Below, piece by piece: positions 8,815 to 17,181 of a DNA stretch of 64,000 bases (position 1 is the stretch's first letter; every line of letters starts with the position of its first letter). The DNA is from Bradymonas sp963697525 (lineage in GTDB: Bacteria; Myxococcota_A; Bradymonadia; Bradymonadales; Bradymonadaceae): the NCBI GenBank assembly GCA_963697525.1, contig OY969087.1, positions 2,170,001 to 2,234,000 of the forward strand, written 5' to 3'. The position numbers and the translations under genes were made by a program. The notes below the pieces were generated by a model. That model was not told the DNA's origin and made no database searches. It worked only from the letters and a program-made list of their open reading frames with translations.

Positions 8815-9609
8815 TCAATAAGCGGACTCGATGGTCTGGACGCCGAAGGTGCCCGAGAACGGCACCTGCTCGTCGCGGGGGCCGTTTTGCCCGTCGACCA
8901 ACTTGAAGGTGTGGGGGCCGATGGTCAGCTTGGAGTCGTCGGGGAAGGCGCGGTTTTGGGCGATCATGCTCGCGGCGACGTCCATGAGCCGGAAGTACGC
9001 GGCGTTCATCCCCTGGTCGATGGGTGTCTCCAACTCCGGCAGCCCGAAGGCGGTCAGCCCACGGGTCATCATCCAGTCGTCCGCATGCCAGGCGTGTACG
9101 CATAGGTTGGCCAGGTTCTGAGACTGGTGCAGATCCATGGTGGCCACCTTGACGAAGCGCGGCGAATGCAGGGTGACGATGCCGGGCATGAAGATGCCGG
9201 CAGCGCCGGCTTCGACCAGGGTGCTGGCGATGCGCCCGAAGCGGCGTGCGGCGCGCGGCGAGCGCTTGGAGCCGCCCTTGACCGAGAAACGCCACGAGGC
9301 GGTGTGTCCCTTGAGCTGGATTACCTCGGCGGGCGTGTAGGCCTCTTTGCTGGTGCCGGCCAGGGTGTGCAGCTCGGCAAGCGGCTCCTCGACGATGAGC
9401 GTCACCTCGGCGCCATCGTCGAAGGTGATCGTCCCGTGCGCGAGGATCTGCTCGTCGTCGGTATCTTCGACCGGCTCGACGTGCCAGGTGGTCTCCTGCT
9501 GCCAGTTCATGGCGTGGGTCTCGGCGAGCAACTCGGTGTTGTCGAGATCCCAGTTGACCGGGGCGATGCCGACGAAGGAATCGGGGGTGGCTTTGGGCAA
9601 ATGCGTCAT
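8815..9609 (-). CDS. Hypothetical protein resembling DUF4261
   Basis: The product is 264 residues with no signal peptide. The stretch GLTAFGLPELE followed by an acidic segment and a PHTF motif resembles the C-terminal part of DUF4261 proteins. That family call is from memory and tentative. The ATG overlaps the stop of the upstream lipoprotein gene as ATGA, so the two are translationally coupled. Function is unknown. Confidence 0.75.
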   Translation of the reverse strand: MTHLPKATPDSFVGIAPVNWDLDNTELLAETHAMNWQQETTWHVEPVEDTDDEQILAHGTITFDDGAEVTLIVEEPLAELHTLAGTSKEAYTPAEVIQLKGHTASWRFSVKGGSKRSPRAARRFGRIASTLVEAGAAGIFMPGIVTLHSPRFVKVATMDLHQSQNLANLCVHAWHADDWMMTRGLTAFGLPELETPIDQGMNAAYFRLMDVAASMIAQNRAFPDDSKLTIGPHTFKLVDGQNGPRDEQVPFSGTFGVQTIESAY

Positions 9610-10460
9610 GGGTTTTTCTTGTGCTTGAATTGGCGGATGTGCAAGCCGGCTTCCAGCCGCCCGAGCACCAGCTTGGCGGCCCCGGGGCCGTCGAGCTGCT
9701 CGGGCGTGAGTCCTTTGAACAGCGCCGGGGAGATCGTCTTGTCGATGAGCATCATTCTGGAGTCGCCGGGCTGCTCGAGCTTCAGCGGGCTCGCACCAGT
9801 GTTGGGGTCGGTGGCCTTGATCGCGACGACGTCACGGGTGTCGGTCGACGAGGTGAACGGCGTCCATTGGGCGTCCTTATCGGGCCGCCAGCGCCCGCTC
9901 AACAGCATGCTCTTGCCGACGATGTCGCCGGTGTCCAGGGTGCTGCTCTGGTTGAGCACGTCGCGGTCGGCCGGCGAGACGATGGCGTACAGCTTACAGT
10001 AGTTGGCCAGCGGCGGGGCGATCTCGCCGACGATGCGCGCGCGGCCCTTGCTCAGCAGATCTTCGACGAACGGAATGCCCAGGCGGGTTGCCGAGCTGGG
10101 CACGTGGGCATAGGCCGGCGGCACCAGCAGGTCTTCCAGGGGCTCGAGCAGGCCTTCCTTGACGCCGTTGGCCGCCGTCTTGGGCTCACATAGGTGGACC
10201 TCGACGGCCGCGATGACCATATGGGCCTGCTGGATCTCGATCTGGGCGCCCTTGGCAGTGGTCACGGTGATCGGGCCGCCGGGCTTCACCCCGTCGAGGC
10301 TGTGATAGTAGCCGAAGTTCATCGCCGCGCGCGGCGGCGCCTGGGGAGCGCTCGGCGTGGCGGCGCCGCTGTCTTTGGCAGGCTGGTGACATCCCACCAG
10401 GCTGGACGAGGCGAGCAGCGCGAGGAGAACGAGCAGACGTTTGGCGGGCGAAATAATCAC
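9606..10460 (-). CDS. Lipoprotein of unknown function
   Basis: The product is 284 residues. The GTG at 10460 is chosen because it directly yields a lipoprotein signal: a short basic start, a Leu/Ala core, then SLVGC with lipidated Cys24. A longer open frame upstream lacks a plausible signal. The mature part follows an Ala/Pro-rich linker and appears globular, with one Cys in LCEPK. It is probably periplasmic and lipid-anchored. The stop overlaps the next gene (ATGA), suggesting a two-gene operon. Confidence 0.78.
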   Translation of the reverse strand: MIISPAKRLLVLLALLASSSLVGCHQPAKDSGAATPSAPQAPPRAAMNFGYYHSLDGVKPGGPITVTTAKGAQIEIQQAHMVIAAVEVHLCEPKTAANGVKEGLLEPLEDLLVPPAYAHVPSSATRLGIPFVEDLLSKGRARIVGEIAPPLANYCKLYAIVSPADRDVLNQSSTLDTGDIVGKSMLLSGRWRPDKDAQWTPFTSSTDTRDVVAIKATDPNTGASPLKLEQPGDSRMMLIDKTISPALFKGLTPEQLDGPGAAKLVLGRLEAGLHIRQFKHKKNP

Positions 10461-10681
10461 GGTATCGGCCGGTCTCGGGTCGGTTGATGGGCGGCAGACT
10501 CCCGCGGGATCGGCGCGTGGGAGCAGCGCCGCCGGGTTCGTATAACATTGTCGAAATCCAAGGACCAACTCCGATTTGAATCCGGGGCACTTTCTGTCAA
10601 AGTTTAGATCCATGGGGCGCGCGAGCCGGGCTTGTGCGCCCGTCGCACATTCACCATCTCATCGAGGCCAGGCGATCAGAG

Positions 10682-10909
10682 ATGGAACATCTCGAAGCAT
10701 TGCTGCATAGCGCGAGTTATCTCGGCGTCATCGACCAGCTCATGCGGATGTCGACGACCGACATCGCGGTGCTCTTCCTCATCTCCAAGCCCGCGTTCAT
10801 CTTGACGGCGGGCGTGGTGGTGCTGACCACGGGCAAGGAGCAACACCCGCCGGGCCTTCCCGAGGCCGAAAACGATGCAACGGCGGGCTATCTTCCAGAG
10901 GACGAGTAA
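10682..10909 (+). CDS. Small membrane protein of unknown function
   Basis: The product is about 75 residues with one predicted hydrophobic helix (VLFLISKPAFILTAGVVVL) and an acidic C-terminus. Codon bias becomes coding-like soon after the chosen ATG. An earlier in-frame start at 10634 is possible. No family is recognised. It is divergent from the lipoprotein gene and may share a promoter region with it. Confidence 0.5.
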   Translation: MEHLEALLHSASYLGVIDQLMRMSTTDIAVLFLISKPAFILTAGVVVLTTGKEQHPPGLPEAENDATAGYLPEDE

Positions 10910-11054
10910 ACGGCGCGGGGCGCGCGCCGCGAGCGATGTGCACCGTGGTCGATTCGGCGGTGATGGCTTATGGTGGGGATGAAAAGCGCGCGGCCGCCGT
11001 GTTGGCACTGGTGGGCCGCGAAGCGCTAACCAGACCCATCACCCTGTGTAGACG

Positions 11055-11711
11055 ATGTCCGAAGTCGAAGTCGAAATTCCTGGCAAAAAGAACAAGCTCA
11101 CCTACCTGATCGTGGGGGTCATCGCGCTGGTCGGGCTGGCGGCCATCGGGTCGGTGGGCTATCTGTCGGGCGCCGGCTGGTTCGGCTACCGCCAGATTCT
11201 GTACGGCTCGGGAAAGATCTACCTGCTCAATATGGGCGACAAGCCCTTCGAGGTCAGCGTCGATGGGCGCAAGGCCGTCAAGGTGCCGCCCCAGGATGCG
11301 CGCACCGTCGAAAACGTCGGCGGCCAATCCAAGGTGGTCGTCACCGATGCCGACGGCAAGGTCGTCTCGCGTCACACGGTGGTCACCGACCACTCCCACG
11401 CCCTGCTCAAAGTCAGCCCCAACGGCTGCCTGGCCGTCAGCGACGTGGGGGCGTTTTACGGGCGCGGCGGCAAGGATATGAAGATCATCAACACCATCGA
11501 CAAGGACACGCTTCTGTACGTGCCCGGGTCGACCAATATCATCTGGCCGCGCGAGGTCTTCCCCTCCACGATGGCCCACGACGCCGGCCAACCCCTGTGG
11601 ATCGAGTTGGTGGCGTGCTCGCTGTTGAAGGAGCCCGATTTTCTGCGCGCCTATCTGGACGTGCGCCTGGGCGAGCGCCTCAAGAAGGCGCGCGGGGGAA
11701 AGAAGAAATAA
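11055..11711 (+). CDS. Membrane-anchored protein of unknown function
   Basis: The product is 218 residues. A charged N-terminus is followed by one transmembrane helix (about residues 17-37) and then an extracytoplasmic domain rich in beta-type sequence such as GKIYLLNMGDKPFEVSVDG. The C-terminus is very basic (LKKARGGKKK). The N-in topology is inferred from the charge distribution. No family is recognised. The gene is convergent with the dinG-type gene. Confidence 0.7.
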   Translation: MSEVEVEIPGKKNKLTYLIVGVIALVGLAAIGSVGYLSGAGWFGYRQILYGSGKIYLLNMGDKPFEVSVDGRKAVKVPPQDARTVENVGGQSKVVVTDADGKVVSRHTVVTDHSHALLKVSPNGCLAVSDVGAFYGRGGKDMKIINTIDKDTLLYVPGSTNIIWPREVFPSTMAHDAGQPLWIELVACSLLKEPDFLRAYLDVRLGERLKKARGGKKK

Positions 11712-11730
11712 GCGCGGAGTGCTTCTGGAG

Positions 11731-11750
11731 CGACGCCGTGCCTGGCGTCG
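11731..11750. terminator. Short hairpin between convergent genes
   Basis: CGACGCC and GGCGTCG form a 7-bp stem with a 6-base loop between the stops of two convergent genes. A short ATTT follows. It is a candidate bidirectional terminator, but the U-run is poor. Confidence 0.35.
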
Positions 11751-11760
11751 ATTTGGCGGG

Positions 11761-13719
11761 CTATTCGGACATTTTACCCAACCACCAGCGTTTGACCGCC
11801 GGGGCGGTCCACGCCAGCGGGGCGGGCGGCAGCGAGTCGAGGAAGTAGCTGCCGTAGCGCTTATTGGCGATCCGTGAGTCCAAGATGGCCACGATGCCGG
11901 TGTCGCTGCGCGAGCGGATCAGCCGGCCAAAGCCCTGCTTGAGAGACAGCGCGGCGGCGGGCATGGACAGGTCGCGAAAGGAGTTGCCGCCGCGCGCGTC
12001 GATGTCGTCGAGGCGCGCGCGTGTCAGCGGGTCGGAGGGGTTGGCGAACGGCAGCTTGTCGATGATGACCAGGCTGAGCGCCTCGCCCTCGACGTCCACG
12101 CCCTCCCAGAATGAGCTGGTGGCGAAGAGCACCGAGTGGGTGTCGGCGCGAAATGTCTCCAGCAGCTCGGATTTTGGGGCGTCGCCCTGCTTGAGCACCG
12201 GGTAGTCGAGCTTGTGGGCCACCAGATCGTAGACGGCGTTCATATTCGAGTAGCTCGTAAAGAGCACGAACGCGCGCCCCTCGGTCACGTTGGCCAGGTA
12301 TTCGACGATGAGGGCGACATTGTCGGCGAAGTCGTCGGAGTTGGGCGCGGGCAGCTTCTTGGGGATGTACAGCGCGCATTGGCTCTCGTAGTCGAACACC
12401 GGGTCGAGGACGAGCTCGTCGACGTCCAACTCGGCGCGCTCCTCGCCGGTCATGCCCAGGCGTTTTTTGAAAAAGTCGAGGGTGCCGCCCGTCGCCAGCG
12501 TCGCCGAGGTGAACACCAGCGAGTCGTGGGTGTCCAACAGCTTGGTGCGCAGCAGGTTCGACAAATTGATGGGAGCGGCTTGCAAGAAGATGCCCTTGTC
12601 GCGTTTTTCGACCAGGTAGGCAAATTCGCTGCGCTGCATCGACAAGATCGTGGCCAGATCGAGGCGCACCTCGGTGCACCGGTCGGCGAGGCGCTGGCCG
12701 GCCTCGCCGAGCTCGCTGACCGCGGCGACGGCGTGATGCAGGTCTTCGAGGGCGCGCTCCAGGTCGCGCCGACTCTCGCGGACGCGCTCGGCCTGCGAGC
12801 CCTCGACGACCCTTTCGAGGGCGTAGCGCCCGTCGTACAGCCCGAAGGAGACGAACGAGAAGAACTCGGTGTAGGTCGTCGACAAGGTGTCGATAGCCTC
12901 GTCGACCTCGACCGAGTCGGCGTCCTCCTCGTCGAGCATGCGCCGAATGTCGCCGATGAGCTCCTTGAAGCGATAGTTGGAGACCTGCAGCCCGAAATAC
13001 GACGTGGCCACGTCCTCGAGGTGGTGGGCCTCGTCGAAGATCACCGCGTCGTACTCCGGCAAGATCGCCCCGAAGCCGATGTCGCGAAGGGCGAGGTCGG
13101 CAAAGAAGAGGTGATGATTGACCACCACGATGTCGGCCTTCTGGGCGCGCTCGCGCGCTCCGAAGACGAAGCAGTCGTCGAAGTGGGGGCATTTTTGGCC
13201 CAGGCACTGCTCGGTGCCCACCGACAGGTCGTTCCACGCCGGGTAGTCGTCGGGAAGCCCCTCGATCTCGGCGCGGTCGCCGGTCTCGGTGGTGGGCATC
13301 CACTCCATGATGCGCGGCCAATATTTGGCGTCGTCGCGACTGCGGAAGCGGGGGCGCTGGCGCATCTCCTCGTAGCGCTGCAGGCATAGGTAGTTGCGCC
13401 GGCCCTTGAGCTGGACCATCTCGAAAGGGCGGTGCCAGTGGCGCTGCAGGAAGGGCAGGTCCTTGTGGAAGAGCTGGCCCTGCAAGGCTTTGGTGCCGGT
13501 GCTGACGACCACGCGTTTGCGCGACAACAGCGCGGGCACCAGGTAGGCCAGGGTCTTGCCGGTGCCGGTGGCGGCCTCGACGATGAGCGGGCGGCGCTCG
13601 CTCAGCGAGCGGTCGACGGCGCGGGCCATCTCGATCTGCTGCTCGCGGTACTCGTATTTGTCGTGCACGCGGCTGAGCAGCCCGTCGGGCCCCAGGATGT
13701 CGTCAATGGTGTGGGTCAC
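11761..13719 (-). CDS. DinG/YoaA-type Fe-S DNA helicase (XPD-like superfamily 2)
   Basis: The product is a 652-residue ATP-dependent 5'-3' DNA helicase family member. Walker A ATGTGKT has Lys55. Four Cys form the iron-sulfur insert: one in RNYLCLQ near residue 112 and three in EQCLGQKCPHFDDC near 170-182. VVVNHHLFF and DEAHH (Walker B) follow, and motif VI is QGFGRLIRSRSD near the C-terminus. Length fits the DinG/YoaA group. The N-terminus matches the family, so the ATG is accepted. It probably resolves R-loops, G4 DNA or damaged structures; the specific role is inferred. Confidence 0.92.
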   Translation of the reverse strand: MTHTIDDILGPDGLLSRVHDKYEYREQQIEMARAVDRSLSERRPLIVEAATGTGKTLAYLVPALLSRKRVVVSTGTKALQGQLFHKDLPFLQRHWHRPFEMVQLKGRRNYLCLQRYEEMRQRPRFRSRDDAKYWPRIMEWMPTTETGDRAEIEGLPDDYPAWNDLSVGTEQCLGQKCPHFDDCFVFGARERAQKADIVVVNHHLFFADLALRDIGFGAILPEYDAVIFDEAHHLEDVATSYFGLQVSNYRFKELIGDIRRMLDEEDADSVEVDEAIDTLSTTYTEFFSFVSFGLYDGRYALERVVEGSQAERVRESRRDLERALEDLHHAVAAVSELGEAGQRLADRCTEVRLDLATILSMQRSEFAYLVEKRDKGIFLQAAPINLSNLLRTKLLDTHDSLVFTSATLATGGTLDFFKKRLGMTGEERAELDVDELVLDPVFDYESQCALYIPKKLPAPNSDDFADNVALIVEYLANVTEGRAFVLFTSYSNMNAVYDLVAHKLDYPVLKQGDAPKSELLETFRADTHSVLFATSSFWEGVDVEGEALSLVIIDKLPFANPSDPLTRARLDDIDARGGNSFRDLSMPAAALSLKQGFGRLIRSRSDTGIVAILDSRIANKRYGSYFLDSLPPAPLAWTAPAVKRWWLGKMSE

Positions 13720-13729
13720 GGGTGGCGGA

Positions 13730-14386
13730 TCATCCGTTCAGTAGATCGTAGATCGTCTCCCAATCATTTGGCGCAACATGGGCCCAGATGTCAACGTCGT
13801 CCTCGCCGATTTCTTGGACGATCTCGTCGACTTGCTCGCTGTCGGGCGCGGCGGTGGCGCAGATCCAGATGGACTCGGCCTTGCGCGCCGACGCCGGGCG
13901 CACGCCCAGGCAGCGCTGGTGGTCGCGGCGGCGAAGCTCGACGGTGTGTTGGCCGCGATCGACGAGCACGCGGCGCAGTTTCTTGAAGCCGGTGTCGTCG
14001 GATTGGCGCAGGATGAGCCGCTTGCCGTCGTAGGCGAGCTCGCCGGGCGTGCGGGCGTCGCGCTCGCGTCGGGTGCGCAGCCGGTAAAGCCGGGAGCGCC
14101 AGGCGCTCTTGGTAATCTCGGAGAGGGGCAGGACCAGGGCGGCGATCATGACCAGCGCGCCCACCAAAATCCACGGCAGGATGGCGCCAAAGAGCATGAC
14201 GGCCATGCCCGCCACCAACAGCCCCACGCGCAATTGGTTGGCGTTGCGCCGCCCTTGCTTGGAGTCGCGATACGCCGGCAGCACCGAGACGAGTCGCTCG
14301 ACGGGCTTTAGGAGCACGCCCCAGGCAGGGGCGTACGTCTCGCGGCGCACCAGGGTGGCCGAGACCGTCAGCGGCTCGTGGCTCAA
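13730..14386 (-). CDS. Two-helix membrane protein coupled to nhaA
   Basis: The product is about 218 residues. The TTG at 14386 overlaps the nhaA stop (TTGA) and has GAGG 7 bases upstream, so translational coupling is likely. Two adjacent hydrophobic helices (VGLLVAGMAVMLFGAILPW and VGALVMIAALVLPL) are followed by a basic, then mixed, cytoplasmic-looking domain. No family is recognised. It may act with the antiporter or simply share its transcript. The frame extends upstream inside nhaA, but that part is a shadow. Confidence 0.72.
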   Translation of the reverse strand: MSHEPLTVSATLVRRETYAPAWGVLLKPVERLVSVLPAYRDSKQGRRNANQLRVGLLVAGMAVMLFGAILPWILVGALVMIAALVLPLSEITKSAWRSRLYRLRTRRERDARTPGELAYDGKRLILRQSDDTGFKKLRRVLVDRGQHTVELRRRDHQRCLGVRPASARKAESIWICATAAPDSEQVDEIVQEIGEDDVDIWAHVAPNDWETIYDLLNG

Positions 14387-15690
14387 TGGCCGGCCTCGGC
14401 GGGCTCCTTGCCGGTGATGCGCTGCACGCCGGTGAACTTGGCGAGCACCCAGGCGATGGGGCCGGCGCCGAAGCTTAGAAGCGCGCCCAATTTGAGCATG
14501 TCGCCCACGTGCGCCGGCAGGTGGGTCCAGCCCTGCATGGGGGCGAGGTTCAAGGCGGTGGTGGTCACGAATAGCGCCACCGTAAAGCCGATGCCCGCCG
14601 CGCAGCCCATGACCACGACCTGGGGCATGGTGATGGGATCGGGCAGCTTGAGGCCCAGTTTTTTGCCGATCAAGGTGAACGTGAAGATCCCGCAGGTCTT
14701 GCCGATGAGCAGGGCCAAAAAGATCATCCAGGTGACCGCGCCACCAAAGGACTGAGCGTTGAGGGCCACCCCGGCGTTGACCAAACCGAAGGTGAACAGC
14801 CCCACGTCGACGATGGGCGAGAAGAAGTGCTCGAACTCGTTGAGGGTGTCGTGGCGGTCCTCGTTGTCGCTGAAGATGCCCGAGTCGCGCTCGGCGTGGG
14901 GCATGAACGGCATGATCGGCACCAGCGCCAGCGCAGCATGCACTCCCGTCCAATGCAATCCGAACCAGCACAACGGCCCGCCGATGAGCACGTAGGGCCA
15001 GAAGCTCTTGACCCCCATGCGCCGCATGACCTCGCAGATGACCAGCCCCAGCAACACCAGCCCCAACCAGGCCAGGTGCACGTGCGGGGTGTAGTAAATC
15101 GCGATGATGATCATGCCGATGAGGTCGTCGAGCACCGCCAACACCAGCAAGAAGTTCACCGCCGGGTGGGCTCGCCCGAAGATCAGCCCGGCGAATAGCC
15201 AGCAATAGGCGATGTCGGTGGCCGTGGGCACCGCCCAGGCGGCGTTGGCCAGGTCGGAGACGTGTTGGGGATTGTGGATGACGACGAAGTAATAGATGAA
15301 GAAGACGACGATGGGCCCGAGCACGCCGCCGGCGGTGGCCAGGGCGGGCATGGCGGCCTTGTTGAAGCTGGACAGCGCGCCCCCGGGAAGCACGCTCTCG
15401 GAGACCTCTTTGGAGGCCATGCCGAAGAACAAGACCATGAACAGGTCGTTGACCACGAAGTGGAAGTTGACCACGTCGGCCGCCCCGCCGCCCTCGTGGG
15501 CCGCCATCCACCCGGTGGCTGCCTTCAGGCCGCCCTGCCACCAGGTGTTCAGCGGCGCCTCGACGAAGGCGTGATAGGCGTGGGGATTGACGTTAGCCCA
15601 GAGTAGCGCAACCGCAGTGCCCAGCAGCAGGAAGACCGAAAACTCACGCAGTCGGGCGAAGCCCGATTTCAGAAATTCCATTTGTATCAT
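14383..15690 (-). CDS. nhaA: Na+/H+ antiporter NhaA
   Basis: The product is a 435-residue inner-membrane antiporter exchanging Na+ or Li+ for H+. Family motifs are clear: the N-terminal SGFARLREFSVFLLLGTAVA helix, GMASKEV, ATDIAY, and LAVLDDLIGM with the paired Asp that carries the transported ions. About 11-12 hydrophobic helices are visible. It is somewhat longer than the E. coli protein (388), with an enlarged loop around residues 240-260. ATG at 15690 is used; an ATG three codons in is an alternative. Confidence 0.95.
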   Translation of the reverse strand: MIQMEFLKSGFARLREFSVFLLLGTAVALLWANVNPHAYHAFVEAPLNTWWQGGLKAATGWMAAHEGGGAADVVNFHFVVNDLFMVLFFGMASKEVSESVLPGGALSSFNKAAMPALATAGGVLGPIVVFFIYYFVVIHNPQHVSDLANAAWAVPTATDIAYCWLFAGLIFGRAHPAVNFLLVLAVLDDLIGMIIIAIYYTPHVHLAWLGLVLLGLVICEVMRRMGVKSFWPYVLIGGPLCWFGLHWTGVHAALALVPIMPFMPHAERDSGIFSDNEDRHDTLNEFEHFFSPIVDVGLFTFGLVNAGVALNAQSFGGAVTWMIFLALLIGKTCGIFTFTLIGKKLGLKLPDPITMPQVVVMGCAAGIGFTVALFVTTTALNLAPMQGWTHLPAHVGDMLKLGALLSFGAGPIAWVLAKFTGVQRITGKEPAEAGH

Positions 15691-15736
15691 CGTTCTCGAG
15701 GCTCTGCAGTTACGGGATGGTGCAAGTCGCGCAGCG

Positions 15737-16489
15737 CTAGTCGCGGTCGGGCGCCTCTGGCACGCTGGTGTAAAGGGCGCGAAGCGGGTCGGCCTCGTCG
15801 CCGTAGATATAACCCGGCCCCAGGCCGATGGTCTGGCCTCCCAGCGCGTCGGCCAGGGATTCGCCGGAGTCGTCGCGCCGCCAACTCATCTCCTGGGCCT
15901 GGGCGGCCTCCCACTGGGCTTGCAGCACCAGCAGGTCTTGCAGGTTGTCGGGCAGCCGATCGCGGAAGGCGTACAGCACGTGGCCGGCGACCTCGGCGTC
16001 GTGAGTGGCCCGGTGAGCCTCCTCCAGGGGAATGCCCAGAGTGTCGGCGATGGTCCCCAGGTTTTTGCGGCGCAGGTTCTTGTAGAATTGGCGCGCGAAG
16101 ATCAGCGGGTCGAGGGTGGGCGCGTCGTCAGGCCAGGCGAGCCCGCAGCGCTCGAGTTCGGCGGTGACAAACCCCTTATCGAAGCTCAGGTTGTAGGCGA
16201 CGATGCCCACGCCTTGCAGGCGCTGGTGGATCTCGTCGGCGAGCTCGGCAAAGGTCGGCTGGCCCTCGAGATCTTCGGGCTTGATGCCCGTCAGCTCGAC
16301 GACCTCGGCGGGCACGTCGCGCCCGGGATCGATCAACTTGCCGTAGCTTTCGACGACCTCACCGCGCTCGAAGCGGATGATACCGATCTCGATGACGCGA
16401 TCGGTGCTGCTGTCCAGTCCCGTCGTTTCGACGTCGATGACTGCCAGAGGAAGGTCGAACCATTTGTCAGGCCACTCGGACACGCGCAT
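15737..16489 (-). CDS. 3'-5' exonuclease, DnaQ/DEDDh family
   Basis: The product is about 250 residues. Exo I is DVETTG, Exo II is NLSFDKGF, and Exo III is HRATHDAE with the H-x4-D of the DEDDh class. It would remove nucleotides from 3' ends of DNA or RNA. The C-terminal 80 residues lie outside the nuclease fold. The ATG at 16489 is used, but GTG at 16483, 8 bases after GAGG, is equally plausible. Upstream sequence (TTTTTTCC tract) is intergenic in character, so the longer open frame is rejected. Confidence 0.85.
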   Translation of the reverse strand: MRVSEWPDKWFDLPLAVIDVETTGLDSSTDRVIEIGIIRFERGEVVESYGKLIDPGRDVPAEVVELTGIKPEDLEGQPTFAELADEIHQRLQGVGIVAYNLSFDKGFVTAELERCGLAWPDDAPTLDPLIFARQFYKNLRRKNLGTIADTLGIPLEEAHRATHDAEVAGHVLYAFRDRLPDNLQDLLVLQAQWEAAQAQEMSWRRDDSGESLADALGGQTIGLGPGYIYGDEADPLRALYTSVPEAPDRD

Positions 16490-16719
16490 CGCCTCGAGCT
16501 GTTTTTGGTTGGATGGTCGGAAAAAATGTTCCGGAGGCGGATTGTGCCATTTCGGGCGCATGCGCACAAGGAGCGCGTTACTTAGGGGAGCCCACTGCTT
16601 CCCGCGGACCCCACGGAAGCAGCGGAAAGCAGCGGCACACCCCGAAAGCATTGCACCGCCCCGCCCACCCAACTACACTGCAGGCCGTTCCCTACTCCAT
16701 CGCGAGGCTGCCGCCGACC

Positions 16720-17172
16720 ATGAACCGACAACTGTTCGCCATCCTTCCCGCCGCCTTGTTGCTCGTGAGCGCCTGCCAGGCCGACCAGGTCGGCTCGGAT
16801 ATCACGGTCAGCGGCACCGTGCTCGACCAACCGTTCAGCGCCTCGAGCGGCTCGGCCGAGTTGGCCAACGGGACGTATGTAATCACTCTGTCCGACGACC
16901 CCAATTTTACCTGCACGACCAGCCCGGCGGGCGATTATTTGAGCGTGGACATGTTCAACGTCAGCGGCTCGGGAAGCTACAACGCCGCCGACAACGTCAC
17001 CTTTAGCAGCAACGCCAATCAGGTCCTCGACCAGGAGGCCGCCGACAGCGGGGTGTTCGACGTGACCTTGGCCACCGATACCGCCGGAAACAGCCGGCTG
17101 CAGGGCTCGATCAACGCCAACGGCGCGACCAGCTCGATCAACGGCACCTTCGACGTGCCCGTGTGCAAGTGA
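16720..17172 (+). CDS. Small lipoprotein of unknown function
   Basis: The product is 150 residues. A lipoprotein signal ends in LLVSAC with lipidated Cys19. The mature protein is Ser/Thr/Asn/Gly-rich with beta-type periodicity and two further Cys (CTTSP and the penultimate VCK) that could form a disulfide. The ATG at 16720 is chosen for the signal peptide; the longer frame has no signal. It is convergent with the M28 peptidase gene, and the two stops are 10 bp apart. Confidence 0.78.
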   Translation: MNRQLFAILPAALLLVSACQADQVGSDITVSGTVLDQPFSASSGSAELANGTYVITLSDDPNFTCTTSPAGDYLSVDMFNVSGSGSYNAADNVTFSSNANQVLDQEAADSGVFDVTLATDTAGNSRLQGSINANGATSSINGTFDVPVCK

Positions 17173-17181
17173 GCCCGCCTG

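Noticed and set aside
11861..13387. 508-residue minus-strand frame overlapping the DinG-type gene
   Set aside because: It is an Arg/Pro/Ala-rich out-of-frame shadow; helicase motifs are in the other frame.
14390..15541. Upstream extension of the small membrane protein frame inside nhaA
   Set aside because: Low-complexity Arg/Gly/His shadow of NhaA; the TTG at 14386 with a ribosome site is a better start.
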